In this document: positions 54,072 through 63,103 of the stretch, in pieces
How the letters are laid out: each line of letters begins with the position of its first letter
Position numbering within the stretch: the first letter of the stretch is position 1
Assembly (NCBI GenBank): GCA_016219375.1
Contig: JACRNC010000019.1
Span: 62,001-126,000 of the forward strand
Direction of reading: 5' to 3'
Source: Burkholderiales bacterium
GTDB lineage: Bacteria > Pseudomonadota > Gammaproteobacteria > Burkholderiales > Burkholderiaceae_C
Length of the DNA stretch: 64,000 bases
Program-made: the position numbers and the translations under genes
Notes under the pieces: generated by a model
Databases searched by the model: none
The model's input: the letters and a program-made list of their open reading frames with translations, nothing else
What the model was told of the DNA's origin: nothing

Positions 54072-54347
54072 ATGCTCACGTTCAAGGAAGCCCTCTGCCT
54101 GCTGGCGATCGTCATCGCCTACGGCATCACCGGGCGCATGGACTACGAAGACGCCCTGCTGATGGAGCAAGTCCGGCAGCAGGTCGGCGCCGACTGCATC
54201 CTGCCGCTTGAAGGCGACGACACCCTCCCGGAAGCGGGACCCACCGGGCACCCGCCGGTGGCCCGCCCCATCGAGGGCGCCCGTCCGGAGGCGCCCTGCG
54301 TCCCGGACGCTGCGTCGGACCAGCCCATGCGGCTGACTAGGCACTGA
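54072..54347 (+). CDS. Small hypothetical protein with an N-terminal hydrophobic helix
   Basis: 91 residues: MLTFKEALCLLAIVIAYGIT suggests a membrane anchor, followed by an acidic stretch and a Pro-rich tail. AAGGAA precedes the start. Strong bias in favour of coding; function unknown. Confidence 0.55.
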   Translation: MLTFKEALCLLAIVIAYGITGRMDYEDALLMEQVRQQVGADCILPLEGDDTLPEAGPTGHPPVARPIEGARPEAPCVPDAASDQPMRLTRH

Positions 54348-54358
54348 GGGGAGCCGCC

Positions 54359-54700
54359 ATGCACACCGATGCACGCCTGGTTCCCGGCCGCGTGCGCCTG
54401 CTGTCCGTGCAGGCGCCCGAGGACATCGAGTACCTCGTCAAGGAGAGCGAAGTGCTGACCGGTCGGTCCGGCCGCACCTTCGTCATCGCCGGTGCCGACC
54501 GGCTCGTCTACCGCGTCCATTGGCAGCCGCTCACCGAATCCGGTGGCCATGCCGCCGGGCCGGTGGTCGAGCGCCTCGGCCACCACGGCGAGGTCCTGAG
54601 TCGCCAGCACCTGCAGCTCTGGGAGTTCCTGGAGCACAGCCTCGTCGAGGCGCAGGCCGCCGGCCAGTTGTTCACCCCTCCGGTCCGCACGAAGCCCTGA
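54359..54700 (+). CDS. ICE hypothetical protein
   Basis: 113 residues starting MHTDARLVPGRVRLLSVQAP; small soluble alpha/beta protein with LEHSLVEAQAAGQLF near the end. Eleven bases after the preceding gene, so same transcript. No family recognised. Confidence 0.6.
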   Translation: MHTDARLVPGRVRLLSVQAPEDIEYLVKESEVLTGRSGRTFVIAGADRLVYRVHWQPLTESGGHAAGPVVERLGHHGEVLSRQHLQLWEFLEHSLVEAQAAGQLFTPPVRTKP

Positions 54701-54730
54701 TGGGCACCGATCCGCGCTGACCGGCCCACA

Positions 54731-54760
54731 CACCCCGGCGGGTGCATCCCGCCAGGGGTG
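54731..54760 (+). other. Leader hairpin before the GHKL ATPase gene
   Basis: Arms CACCCCGGCGGG and CCCGCC-GGGGTG (single bulged A) with a 5-nt loop, 49 bp before the start. One of several similar GC-rich hairpins in the leaders of this ICE. Confidence 0.55.
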
Positions 54761-54808
54761 CCTCCGCCGGTTCTTCCCCCGATCGGGATGCCCCCGAAGG
54801 AGTCAACG

Positions 54809-56443
54809 ATGAAGATCCAAGTCCGAATCAACGAAGAAGGCGCGCTGCGCAACCAGCGCCATGCCTTCAGCAACCGGTTCACCCTGGTGTCCGAGCTGCT
54901 GCAGAACGCGCGCCGTGCCGGCGCGCGCCTGATCCGGATCGACCACGATCCGCAGGCACAGATCCTGACCGTGCAGGACGACGGCCACGGCCTGGACGAT
55001 TTCCAGAAGCTGCTCAGCATCCACGAGTCGGGATGGGACGCCGACACCTGCACGCAGGAGCGCCCCTTCGGCGTCGGGTTCTCGAAGTGCCTGTACGCCG
55101 CCTCGCGCTGCGTGGTGGCCTCGGGCCGGCGCCGCGTCGACATCGACACCGCGGCTGCACTGGCCAAGGCACTCGTCGAGGTCGAGGAGCGCCCCCTGGA
55201 TGACGCGGTGACAGGCACCCGGGTCGAGCTGCACGGCGTCGACCTGCCGGACCTTGCGCAGCGCGTCGAAGAACTGTGCGCCGGGTTTCCGGTGCCGGTG
55301 TGGTTCAACGGCGAGCCGCTCAAGCGCGCCATGGCCGAGGCCCACCTGGCCACCCAGGCCAGCGCCATCGGCGCCGTGCACCTCGCGGGCACCCGCGACG
55401 GCCGGTACACCCACGACACCTGGGTGTTCCTGCAGGGCTTCTGCGTGCTGCGGCCGGCCTGGTCCACACGCGAGGACGTGAATGTCGTGCACCTGGACTC
55501 GCGCCAGTTCATGGCGCGCCTGCCGGACCGCGACCGCCTGATCGACGAGGACGTGCAGCGCCAGCGCATCGACACCGAGCTGAAGGCCTGCTGGCGGCGC
55601 ACGCTGGAGAGCGCCAAGGCTGAGCTGCCACCGCGCCACTTCATCGACACCTACTACGGCGTCATGCGGGGCTGGGGGCACCTCGACCTGCTGAACGACC
55701 TCGGCACGCTGCCGGCGGAGCTGTGCAGCCTGGTGTTGGGCTACCCGGTGCAGGTGGAGCATGGCGAGCGCCGCCACCTGACGCCGGTTCCGACCGCGCC
55801 CACGCGCGAGGCCATCGAGTCGGGTGCCGTGCAGCTGGTGGCCCTGGACGACGTGGGCGACGACAACGCGCCGCGCTGGATGATGGCGCGCGCCCGCGGG
55901 TGGCTGGTGTTCGACTGGATCGGCGTGCATGCCGATCACTGGGTGATGCGCCACGTCCGCTTCCTCGAGGAAGAGGGTCAGCGCGTGACGCCGGTGGGCG
56001 AGAAGCTGCGCACGGCGCTGGAGGGCCGCTGGGTCTGGCCCACGGTCATCCTCTGCGAGAAGGTTCGCCTGCGCGTCGGCGACGACGAGACGCTGGTCAG
56101 CGACGCCGGGGTCTGCCACGACGGCAATCTGTACATCCCCGACGGCGAGACGACGGGCGCGCCGGTGGAACAGCTGTCTTCGTTCACCGACGAGCACGAC
56201 CAGTTCCTCGATGCCGACCGCGACGCCGACCGTGACGCGCTGGCCGATCTGCTGCGCCTGCTGCGGGCGGTGGACCCGGTGCAGACGCTGGACTCGCTGC
56301 TGCAGTCCCTGCGGCTGGGCAAGTACCCGCTGCTGCACGGCAAGACCTTCCAGCTGACGGTGGGCGTGGGTCTCGCGCCCGGTCACACCGTCGATCTGGT
56401 CGACCACGCAGCGGCAGGCGGAGGAGCCCATGCAGGACGCTGA
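54809..56443 (+). CDS. GHKL-type ATPase (HSP90-like ATP-binding fold)
   Basis: 544 residues. The N-terminal 200 residues carry the Bergerat fold: Glu29/Asn33 in SELLQNARRAGA, DDGHG at 57-61, and FGVGFSKCLYAA as the lid motif. The rest is unassigned. Proteins of this layout occur in islands next to primase genes and resemble the ATPase halves of MutL/HSP90-type or Morc-type proteins; the role in the ICE is unknown. The 3' end overlaps the primase gene by 14 bp. Confidence 0.85.
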   Translation: MKIQVRINEEGALRNQRHAFSNRFTLVSELLQNARRAGARLIRIDHDPQAQILTVQDDGHGLDDFQKLLSIHESGWDADTCTQERPFGVGFSKCLYAASRCVVASGRRRVDIDTAAALAKALVEVEERPLDDAVTGTRVELHGVDLPDLAQRVEELCAGFPVPVWFNGEPLKRAMAEAHLATQASAIGAVHLAGTRDGRYTHDTWVFLQGFCVLRPAWSTREDVNVVHLDSRQFMARLPDRDRLIDEDVQRQRIDTELKACWRRTLESAKAELPPRHFIDTYYGVMRGWGHLDLLNDLGTLPAELCSLVLGYPVQVEHGERRHLTPVPTAPTREAIESGAVQLVALDDVGDDNAPRWMMARARGWLVFDWIGVHADHWVMRHVRFLEEEGQRVTPVGEKLRTALEGRWVWPTVILCEKVRLRVGDDETLVSDAGVCHDGNLYIPDGETTGAPVEQLSSFTDEHDQFLDADRDADRDALADLLRLLRAVDPVQTLDSLLQSLRLGKYPLLHGKTFQLTVGVGLAPGHTVDLVDHAAAGGGAHAGR

Positions 56444-57506
56444 CTACGCGGCACGCATCGACGCCGTGAAGCAGCGCGCGCACGGCCGCTGGAGCGAGGT
56501 GCTGGCTGCGGCCGGCATCGAGGAGCGCATCCTCAGGCACCGCAACGGGCCCTGCCCGTCCTGCGGCGGGACGGACCGCTTCCAGTACACCGACAAGTTC
56601 GGCGAGGGCAACTACCACTGCCGGCAATGCGGCCCGGGTGGCGGCTTCAAGCTGCTGCAGGCCGTGCGCGGCGTGGACTTCCACGCTGCCCTGTGCGAGG
56701 TGGAACGTTGTCTGGGCATGCTGCCTGCGGCGGTGGCCAACGAAGCCGGTGCCCCGGCGGCACCAGGGGAGCGAATGCGCCGGCTGGTGCAGCGCATCTG
56801 GGACGAGGCGCGGCCGGTGGTGGCCGGCGACGAAGTCGACCGCTACCTGCGCGGGCGCGGGCTGACCCTGCATCGGCATCCGCCGGTGCTGCGGTTCCAC
56901 CCGTCGCTCGGCTACTTCGAGAAGGGTGCGGACGGCAAGTCGCGGCAGATCGCGGCCTACCCCGCCATGCTGGCGCTGATCCAGGCGCCGGATGGTCAGG
57001 CCGTGACGCTGCACCGGACCTACCTGCGCGACGGCCGGAAGCTCGACGCCGTCGACGCGAAGAAGGTGCTCTCCGCGGGCATCCACGGCGCGGCCGTACG
57101 CCTGTTCGATGCCGGCGCGCAGCTCGCGCTGTGCGAAGGCATCGAGACCGCCTTGGCGGTGCACCTGGCCACCGGCAAGCCCGTGTGGGCCGGCATCAGC
57201 GCCGGCAACCTGGAGAAGCTCTGGGTGCCGGACACCGTGCGCGAGGTCTGCATCTACGCGGACAACGACGCCGGTGGCGACTTCGCCGGCCAGTGCTTCG
57301 CCTACGCGCTCGCGCGGCGGCTGAAGCGGGAGGAGAAGACCACCGGCCCGCGCCAGGTGCGGGTGTTCGTGCCGCGCCATGCGGGCACGGACTGGGCCGA
57401 TGTGTGGTGCCAGCGTGCCACCGGTCCCGACCAGGGCCGGGGGCAAGCGACCGCATCGTCGTCGGCCGACCGGGCCTCGGGCAACCGGGTGGCCCTCGGT
57501 GGCTGA
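56430..57506 (+). CDS. TraC/P4-type DNA primase with zinc finger and Toprim
   Basis: 358 residues. Zinc finger Cys42, Cys45, Cys64, Cys67 (CPSCGGTDRF then CRQCG); Toprim domain (about 225-310) with LCEGIETALA (Glu) and YADNDAGGDFAG (Asp-x-Asp). The helicase part of phage-type primases is absent. It would make RNA primers for copying the transferred strand in the recipient or for ICE replication. Confidence 0.88.
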   Translation: MQDADYAARIDAVKQRAHGRWSEVLAAAGIEERILRHRNGPCPSCGGTDRFQYTDKFGEGNYHCRQCGPGGGFKLLQAVRGVDFHAALCEVERCLGMLPAAVANEAGAPAAPGERMRRLVQRIWDEARPVVAGDEVDRYLRGRGLTLHRHPPVLRFHPSLGYFEKGADGKSRQIAAYPAMLALIQAPDGQAVTLHRTYLRDGRKLDAVDAKKVLSAGIHGAAVRLFDAGAQLALCEGIETALAVHLATGKPVWAGISAGNLEKLWVPDTVREVCIYADNDAGGDFAGQCFAYALARRLKREEKTTGPRQVRVFVPRHAGTDWADVWCQRATGPDQGRGQATASSSADRASGNRVALGG

Positions 57507-57525
57507 GGTACAGGTCATGAAGCTT

Positions 57526-57564
57526 GGGGTGCGGCGAGCCACGGCGGGCCGCACCCGCTTTTTC
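57526..57564 (+). terminator. Rho-independent terminator after the primase gene
   Basis: Stem GGGTGCGGC/GCCGCACCC with a 12-nt loop and a GCTTTTTC tail, 21 bp after the stop. Confidence 0.8.
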
Positions 57565-57920
57565 AGCGGCACTGGACGGGTCGGCGCATGCCCTGCGCCA
57601 CGACCTGCCGGTGCCGGCGAAAAGGTCAGGCGCCGTCGGCCATGCGGCCGACGCGCTCCCCTCGTCGTTTCCCGACTGGTAGCTGCCAGACCAGGTGACG
57701 TCAAACGGCGCCACGAAGGCAGCCCTGGAGATCCCGCGCGACCGATGGCGACACCCGTGTCACCGAAGTCGCGCCCCTGCCTCGCCGATGCATCGCCAAT
57801 CCACCCAGGACGCGCTGCATGCGGCGAGTTGTTGTCGTCAACCCACTGCGGGGACCCGTGCCCCGACGTGGGCCGTGCCGTCCCCGCTTTTCACACACCC
57901 CAACCCGATTGGAGAAAGTC
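57565..57920. other. Leader of the DUF932 gene
   Basis: No supported gene; the one open + frame has poor coding character. Ends with GGAGAAAG just before the next start. Confidence 0.4.
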
Positions 57921-58985
57921 ATGAAGAGCGGACGTACCCTCGTGAGCCTGGCCCAGGAACTGGAGCGCCAGCTGCACTCGAAGAAGGACCTGATCGTGCC
58001 GTCGCAGCTGGTGCATCACAGCACCGGCGACGACGGCCAGACGCACATCATCGTCAACGAAGCCGGCAACCCGGTGCGCTACGGCGTCACGCCGCTGGCT
58101 CGCCGCCAGCTGGCCGACAAGCTGAAGATCCCGCACGCGTACTTCGAGCGCATGCGCGAGGAGCAACCGGTGCTGCTGGACCGCAACGTCAACACCTGGC
58201 TGCAGAGCGAGGACGACCGGCGCATGCTGCGCACCCTGGACGGCCAGGTGCGCGCGGTGCTGTCGGACCGCTACCGCCGGCTCGACAACTTCGACCTCGC
58301 CGAGAGCGTGCTGCCCATCCTGCAGCAGCTTCCCGACGTGCGTTTCGAGTCGGTCGAGCTGACCGAGACGCGCATGTACCTGAAGTGCATCACCTCGCGC
58401 CTGACCTACGAGATGGCGCCGGGCGACGTGGTGCAGGCCGGCGTGGTGATCTCGAACTCCGAGGTCGGCCAGGGCACGCTGTCGGTGCAGCCGCTACTGT
58501 ACCGGCTGGTCTGCCGCAACGGCCTGATCGCGGCCGACCGGTCGCTGCGCAAGACGCATGTGGGCCGTTCGCTCGGCACCGAGGACGAGGGCCTGCAGGT
58601 CTACCAGGACGACACCCTGCGTGCCGACGACAAGGCCTTCTTCCTGAAGGTGCGCGACGTGGTGCAGGCGGCGGTGTCGGAGGCGAGCTTCCGGCAGACG
58701 GCGCAGAAGCTGCAGAAGACGCTGAGGATCCCCCTCGTCGGCGACCCGGTGAGGACGGTCGAGGTGCTGGCCCAGCGCTACACGCTCAACGATGTCGAGC
58801 GCTCGGGCGTGCTGCGGCACCTGATCACCGAGGGCGAGCTCTCGGGCTACGGGCTGGTCAATGCTGTGACGCACTACAGCCAGGAGATCGACGACTACGA
58901 CCGCGCCACGGAGTTCGAGGCGCTGGGCGGCAAGCTGATCGAGCTCGGCACCGCCGAGTGGAAGGGCCTGGCCGAAGCGATCTGA
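57921..58985 (+). CDS. DUF932 family protein
   Basis: 354 residues starting MKSGRTLVSLAQELERQLHS. DUF932 character: LDGQVRAVLSDRYRRLDNFD (about 105-125), MYLKCITSRLTYE and the following GLVCRNGLI-like segment (PLLYRLVCRNGLIAADRSLR, about 195-215). Phage and plasmid-linked family whose members are often in ICE operons; no activity is established. The ATG is well placed behind GGAGAAAG. Confidence 0.85.
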   Translation: MKSGRTLVSLAQELERQLHSKKDLIVPSQLVHHSTGDDGQTHIIVNEAGNPVRYGVTPLARRQLADKLKIPHAYFERMREEQPVLLDRNVNTWLQSEDDRRMLRTLDGQVRAVLSDRYRRLDNFDLAESVLPILQQLPDVRFESVELTETRMYLKCITSRLTYEMAPGDVVQAGVVISNSEVGQGTLSVQPLLYRLVCRNGLIAADRSLRKTHVGRSLGTEDEGLQVYQDDTLRADDKAFFLKVRDVVQAAVSEASFRQTAQKLQKTLRIPLVGDPVRTVEVLAQRYTLNDVERSGVLRHLITEGELSGYGLVNAVTHYSQEIDDYDRATEFEALGGKLIELGTAEWKGLAEAI

Positions 58986-59005
58986 GCACGGCCTGAGCAG
59001 GCAGT

Positions 59006-59052
59006 CCGGCACGACGGCGAGCGGGGGCAACCCCGTTCGCCGACCGTGCCGG
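59006..59052. terminator. Long hairpin after the DUF932 gene
   Basis: Three stacked stems (CCGGCACG/CGTGCCGG, CGGCGA/TCGCCG, CGGGG/CCCCG) with a 4-nt loop, 21 bp after the stop, no T-run. The rest of the 58986-59337 gap shows nothing else. Confidence 0.55.
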
Positions 59053-59337
59053 CGCCGACGTTGCACGGCGCCCCGACAAGGGCGTCGTTCACGCCGCACA
59101 TCGAGTCATGCGGTCGCGCTCACGCATTCGCCGGAATTCGCCAGGGCTTGCGAGTGGCAATTCGGTAAGCAGATGCACGGGCCCGCGCCGCCCATTGAAG
59201 TCGACCTGTCGCCCACCCTATGCTGGCCGCACAGCGCCGGAACCCTTCCTTCAGCTACCGCAACACGACCCGCATCCACCGACCAACCCCTCCACCCTGC
59301 CCTGCACGGGCTCGTGGTCCCCACGCGAGGACGCACC

Positions 59338-59643
59338 ATGAACCAGGTCCAGCTCTCCGATGTGCAGATCGCCAACCTGACCCTGCTGCTCACCATCCGC
59401 GACGGCATCCTCCACGACCGCACGGCCGCGTGCTGCCGCTTCTCGCTCGACGCCATGCAGGCAGAGCGGCTCGGCACGATGAGCGTCCAGCAGTTGATGG
59501 CCATCGTGGCCAACCTGGGTGACGCCACGCTCTTCCCTCCGCGCCGCGACCTGGTCAGCCTGCTCGACACACCGCTGCCGCTGGTTCGACCGCTGGCCGC
59601 GGTCCACGCCCCCCGCCATGTGACGGCCAATTCGGCCGCCTGA
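59338..59643 (+). CDS. FlhD-like transcriptional co-activator
   Basis: 101 residues with the FlhD pattern of a helical dimer: LSDVQIANLTLLLTIRDGIL, then MSVQQLMAIVANLGDATLF. Sits 24 bp before an FlhC-like gene. In SXT-type ICEs (SetC/SetD) and IncC plasmids (AcaD/AcaC) FlhDC homologues are the master activators of conjugation genes; the same role is likely here (inference from family). Confidence 0.75.
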   Translation: MNQVQLSDVQIANLTLLLTIRDGILHDRTAACCRFSLDAMQAERLGTMSVQQLMAIVANLGDATLFPPRRDLVSLLDTPLPLVRPLAAVHAPRHVTANSAA

Positions 59644-59667
59644 CGCTCAATTGCCGGGTCATTGGCC

Positions 59668-60327
59668 ATGCAGTCGCGGGTCGATCGCCAGTTGCGCGCC
59701 CTGGCGCTGGCCAAGGCCTGTGCGGCCTGCGGTGCACGCGTGCGCACCATCGGTCATCTGACGGGCCTGCCGCCCCGCGAGGCGCTGCGCCTGCTCTTCC
59801 CCGATCGCCTCGCCGTGCCTCGAGGGCGCTCGCCGGACTCCCCGGAGTGGTACCACGGCGCCAACCTGCTCCACCGCGCCGAGGCCTCGATCGTCGTGGC
59901 CCTGTACCGCCGTCTGCGCGACGCCGACTTCTCTGCGGGTGAGGCTCTCGTCGGCGCCTACCGCCACTACGTCGGCATCTGCCAGCCGCCGCACCGCATC
60001 AGCTTCGACCGCGCCTTCGATCTGGCCGCGCACACGGACGGCCTGTGGCTCACCGACACGAGGAGCTTCTCGCTCGTCACCTGCCCGACCTGCCACAGCG
60101 AGTTCCTGGCGGCCTTCGGCTCCGTGGCACGCTCGAACGACCACTGCCCGTTCTGCAAGTTGGTGCAGCGGTACGGCACGGACCCGCGGGTGCAGGGGGC
60201 GTTTCCGGTGCAGCCGCTGGCTGCGCCGAGCGCGGAGCAGTTGGGGATGCTCATCCTGCTGCAGCGTTCCTTTGGCTCGTCGACGGGGCAGGCTGGCACG
60301 TCCTCGACGAGCGAAAGCCAGCCGTGA
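59668..60327 (+). CDS. FlhC-like transcriptional activator
   Basis: 219 residues. The zinc-binding CPTC and CPFC pairs (Cys139, Cys142, Cys160, Cys163) are those of FlhC, and the N-terminal Cys18/Cys21 pair adds a second possible site. Start taken at the ATG at 59668 (a TTG at 59662 is possible). Partner of the FlhD-like gene; see there for the probable role. Confidence 0.8.
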   Translation: MQSRVDRQLRALALAKACAACGARVRTIGHLTGLPPREALRLLFPDRLAVPRGRSPDSPEWYHGANLLHRAEASIVVALYRRLRDADFSAGEALVGAYRHYVGICQPPHRISFDRAFDLAAHTDGLWLTDTRSFSLVTCPTCHSEFLAAFGSVARSNDHCPFCKLVQRYGTDPRVQGAFPVQPLAAPSAEQLGMLILLQRSFGSSTGQAGTSSTSESQP

Positions 60328-60427
60328 GCCAATCGGTTCGCAGCGGGACCTTCCCTGTAGGCTGGCGATGCGAGATACAGGGGAAGCAATTCCGATCTGG
60401 CGTGGACGGCACAGCGTCCTACTTGCA

Positions 60428-61138
60428 TCACAAGCGGATGCCACCGGACTTCGGTGTCGCAAACTGGTCCGGCTCCTTGCCCAGCGGGAAAGCGACAACG
60501 TACAGAACGCTCACCGGCATCGGCTTGGCATCGGAGTCGGTTCCCCACTTCACCTGCATCTTGCGTTCGGCATAGCGCAATGACACGCCGAGCGCCTTCA
60601 GGCCATCGATGCGGGACTGCAGTTCGTCGTACACCTCGAACTTGGTCGACTCGGTGTAGAGGTCCGCGCAGTCACGGTACTCCCTGAAGTAGTCAACCAA
60701 TCCGGCGAACGCCTCGTCTGCCTCCCGCTCGAGCTCGAACCCAGGCTCCGACAGATCCATCATGTGAGCTTCGGCGAGCTTGGCCAACTGCTTCCCCGTC
60801 GTCAGCGGGAGTGCAGTCAAGGTGACGTGTTCGCGATCGAACTTTGCCTTCTGTGCCTTGAGCTCCTCTTCCGTCGGGATCGCGAAAGGCTTGTTCAGTA
60901 CATCCAGATCCTCGAACTCGAACGCACGGGCCAGAGCCCTTCGCGTGTCCAGGCTGGCCGCCAGGCCCTGTTCGACCCGCTGGATCGTGCGAACGTTGAG
61001 CCCGGAGATTTCAGCCAACTGCTCCTGAGACCACTGGCGCATCTCCCGGAACAGCCGCACGCACAGGCCGAATTCGGTCGGGGTCAGCAGGCGAGCGGTC
61101 GTCACTCTTTCGGCGGTGTCAATCACAAGGTTCTCCAT
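60428..61138 (-). CDS. XRE-family helix-turn-helix regulator
   Basis: 236 residues. HTH about 22-75: LCVRLFREMRQWSQEQLAEI, then GLNVRTIQRVEQGLAASLDT, and a helical C-terminal part of about 150 residues. Divergent from the relaxase gene and convergent with the FlhC-like gene; likely a repressor of transfer genes (inference). Confidence 0.85.
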   Translation of the reverse strand: MENLVIDTAERVTTARLLTPTEFGLCVRLFREMRQWSQEQLAEISGLNVRTIQRVEQGLAASLDTRRALARAFEFEDLDVLNKPFAIPTEEELKAQKAKFDREHVTLTALPLTTGKQLAKLAEAHMMDLSEPGFELEREADEAFAGLVDYFREYRDCADLYTESTKFEVYDELQSRIDGLKALGVSLRYAERKMQVKWGTDSDAKPMPVSVLYVVAFPLGKEPDQFATPKSGGIRL

Positions 61139-61386
61139 GGTAGGACATCGATGGCATGCAGTATCAAAAGCACCGAAGGCGCTGACCACGACAGCAGCCC
61201 GACAGTAGCCCGCCATGGCGGTGCATGAACGCGGACGACGCACGCCGGATGTCGACCGCCAGCGATGTCGGATCAGGCCTGCCGCCGACGCCTGGTGTCG
61301 AAAGCCGTGCCCGAGAGTGATCCTTTCAGGTGTCGGCGTTCAACCGTGTCCATCAACATGGCCGCGGGTGCTCGCCTGCAATCGCC

Positions 61387-63102
61387 ATGCTTTCGTCAGC
61401 TTCCCACGGAGCCTTTCCAGCGTCCGACCCGGGCTTCGCCGCCCTGCCCGTCCCTGACGTGCTAGCAGCGGCCGACGGCCTCGTCGGCCGCATCCGCCTG
61501 TGCTTCGGCCTGTCCCGCGACACCTTCGACGCGGAGGTGCAACCGCTGCTGCAGCGCTATGCCGGCTATGTCCACCTTCTCCCCGCCACCGCCGACAATT
61601 ACTTCAGCTCACCTACCGGCCTGCTGAACCTCGGGCTGGAGGTCGCGTTCTACAGCCTGCAAGGCACCGACGCGCACATCTTCTCCGGACGATCGACGAT
61701 CTCGGCGCGCCGCCAGCTTGAACCGCGCTGGCGCCTGGCCACCTTCATCGGTGGCCTGTGCTGCGAACTGCACCGGGTGCTCAGCCACCTGATCGTGACC
61801 GACGAGGCGGGTGGCGAGTGGCCGCAGTTCCTCGTCCCCCTGGGCGACTGGCTGGCATCGCGCAGTGCTACTCGCTACTTCGTTCGCTGGCGGCCGAACG
61901 CCACCGAGTCGCGCGGCCTGGGCGTGTTCGCACTGCCCCTGGTCATCCCGGGAGCCACGCTCCAGTACCTGGCGCAGGACAACAGCATCATCGTCCCGCA
62001 CCTCCTGTCCAGCATCAGCGGGCAGCCGGTATACCGTGACCACAACGTCCTCGACGCTCTGGTGCGTCGATCGCTCGCGCTGGTGGTCGACCGGAACCTG
62101 CAGGCCAACGCCGATCGCTACGGTGTGCCTCAGTTCGGCTCGCACCTTGAGCGGTACCTGGTCGACGCCATGCGTCGCCTGGCATCCGGCAGTCCCAGCT
62201 GGTTCCCGAACCGGGAGAAGTCGCGCGCCTGGCTGGGGTCCGATGGGCTGTTCCTGCTGTGGCCGCAGGCGGCCCACGATGTCCAGGCACTCCTCGAAGC
62301 CGATCAGCTGGCCGGCATCCCGAAGGCGCCTGAGACGATGCTCGATCTGCTTCTGGAGGCCGGGGTCTTCGTGCAGCAGCCGGACGGTGCCTCGACTTGG
62401 TTCGTCCTGCCGCCTGAGTTGAAGACCGCCGCGGAGGCTGTGAAGCTGGCATCGCCGGCGATCCTGCTGAACGGTGTCACGCCGCCGGCCGAGCCATTGA
62501 CCATCTCGTTGGTCTGCCCACCTGGCGCCACGCGGACCACACAGAAGGCGCCAACGACTGCACCGGCGCCAGCCCCGGCACCGCCGCCCGGCACCCAGTT
62601 CTCTTTGCTCGACGCCACCGAGGTGGCCACATCACCGGCAGCTCGCGCATCCCCGCCGCCGGTGTCACAGACCCCGGCACCGCCCCCTGCTGTCGTTGCC
62701 GACCTGGCTGTCCCGTCGCCGCCCCCTCCGCCCTCCCCGCCGCCGGCCGCGGCGCCGACCTTCAAGCTGAACGCACCCATGCGCCTGAACCCTGCCGTGC
62801 GCGATGCCCTCGCGGCCATCGTCGGCACCCTCAATGGGCCCGGCAGCGCTGCGGCCGCCGCACCTGTCGCGGCCGGCCTGTTCGTGCCGCTGGCTGAACT
62901 GGAGCGGCATGGCGTGCAGCCCGCGCTGGCGGGTCGGGCGCTGGCCGATGTCGGCCTGCTGGTACATGCCGGACGGGATGGCCCGGCCACCGTCACGGCC
63001 GACTTCCGCGGCGAGCCGACCATCGGGCTGGTCGTTGCCCCAGCCTGCATCGATGGTTTCGACCCTGCCGCCTTCGAGCCGGCCGCGCACGAGGAGCCCT
63101 GA
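61387..63102 (+). CDS. MobH/TraI-type relaxase-like protein
   Basis: 571 residues from the ATG at 61387 (a GTG at 61330 is possible). The N-terminal domain corresponds to TraI_2 of MobH relaxases: LPATADNYFSSPTGLLNLGL, EVAFYSLQGTDAHIFSGRST and the GLCCELHRVLSHLI segment. There the canonical paired His and the HD dyad are replaced (NYFSSP, CELH). A Pro-rich linker (about 385-450) precedes a C-terminal domain (about 460-560). The change is typical of the clc/PAPI-like island clade as I recall. Confidence 0.8.
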   Translation: MLSSASHGAFPASDPGFAALPVPDVLAAADGLVGRIRLCFGLSRDTFDAEVQPLLQRYAGYVHLLPATADNYFSSPTGLLNLGLEVAFYSLQGTDAHIFSGRSTISARRQLEPRWRLATFIGGLCCELHRVLSHLIVTDEAGGEWPQFLVPLGDWLASRSATRYFVRWRPNATESRGLGVFALPLVIPGATLQYLAQDNSIIVPHLLSSISGQPVYRDHNVLDALVRRSLALVVDRNLQANADRYGVPQFGSHLERYLVDAMRRLASGSPSWFPNREKSRAWLGSDGLFLLWPQAAHDVQALLEADQLAGIPKAPETMLDLLLEAGVFVQQPDGASTWFVLPPELKTAAEAVKLASPAILLNGVTPPAEPLTISLVCPPGATRTTQKAPTTAPAPAPAPPPGTQFSLLDATEVATSPAARASPPPVSQTPAPPPAVVADLAVPSPPPPPSPPPAAAPTFKLNAPMRLNPAVRDALAAIVGTLNGPGSAAAAAPVAAGLFVPLAELERHGVQPALAGRALADVGLLVHAGRDGPATVTADFRGEPTIGLVVAPACIDGFDPAAFEPAAHEEP

Positions 63103-63103
63103 C

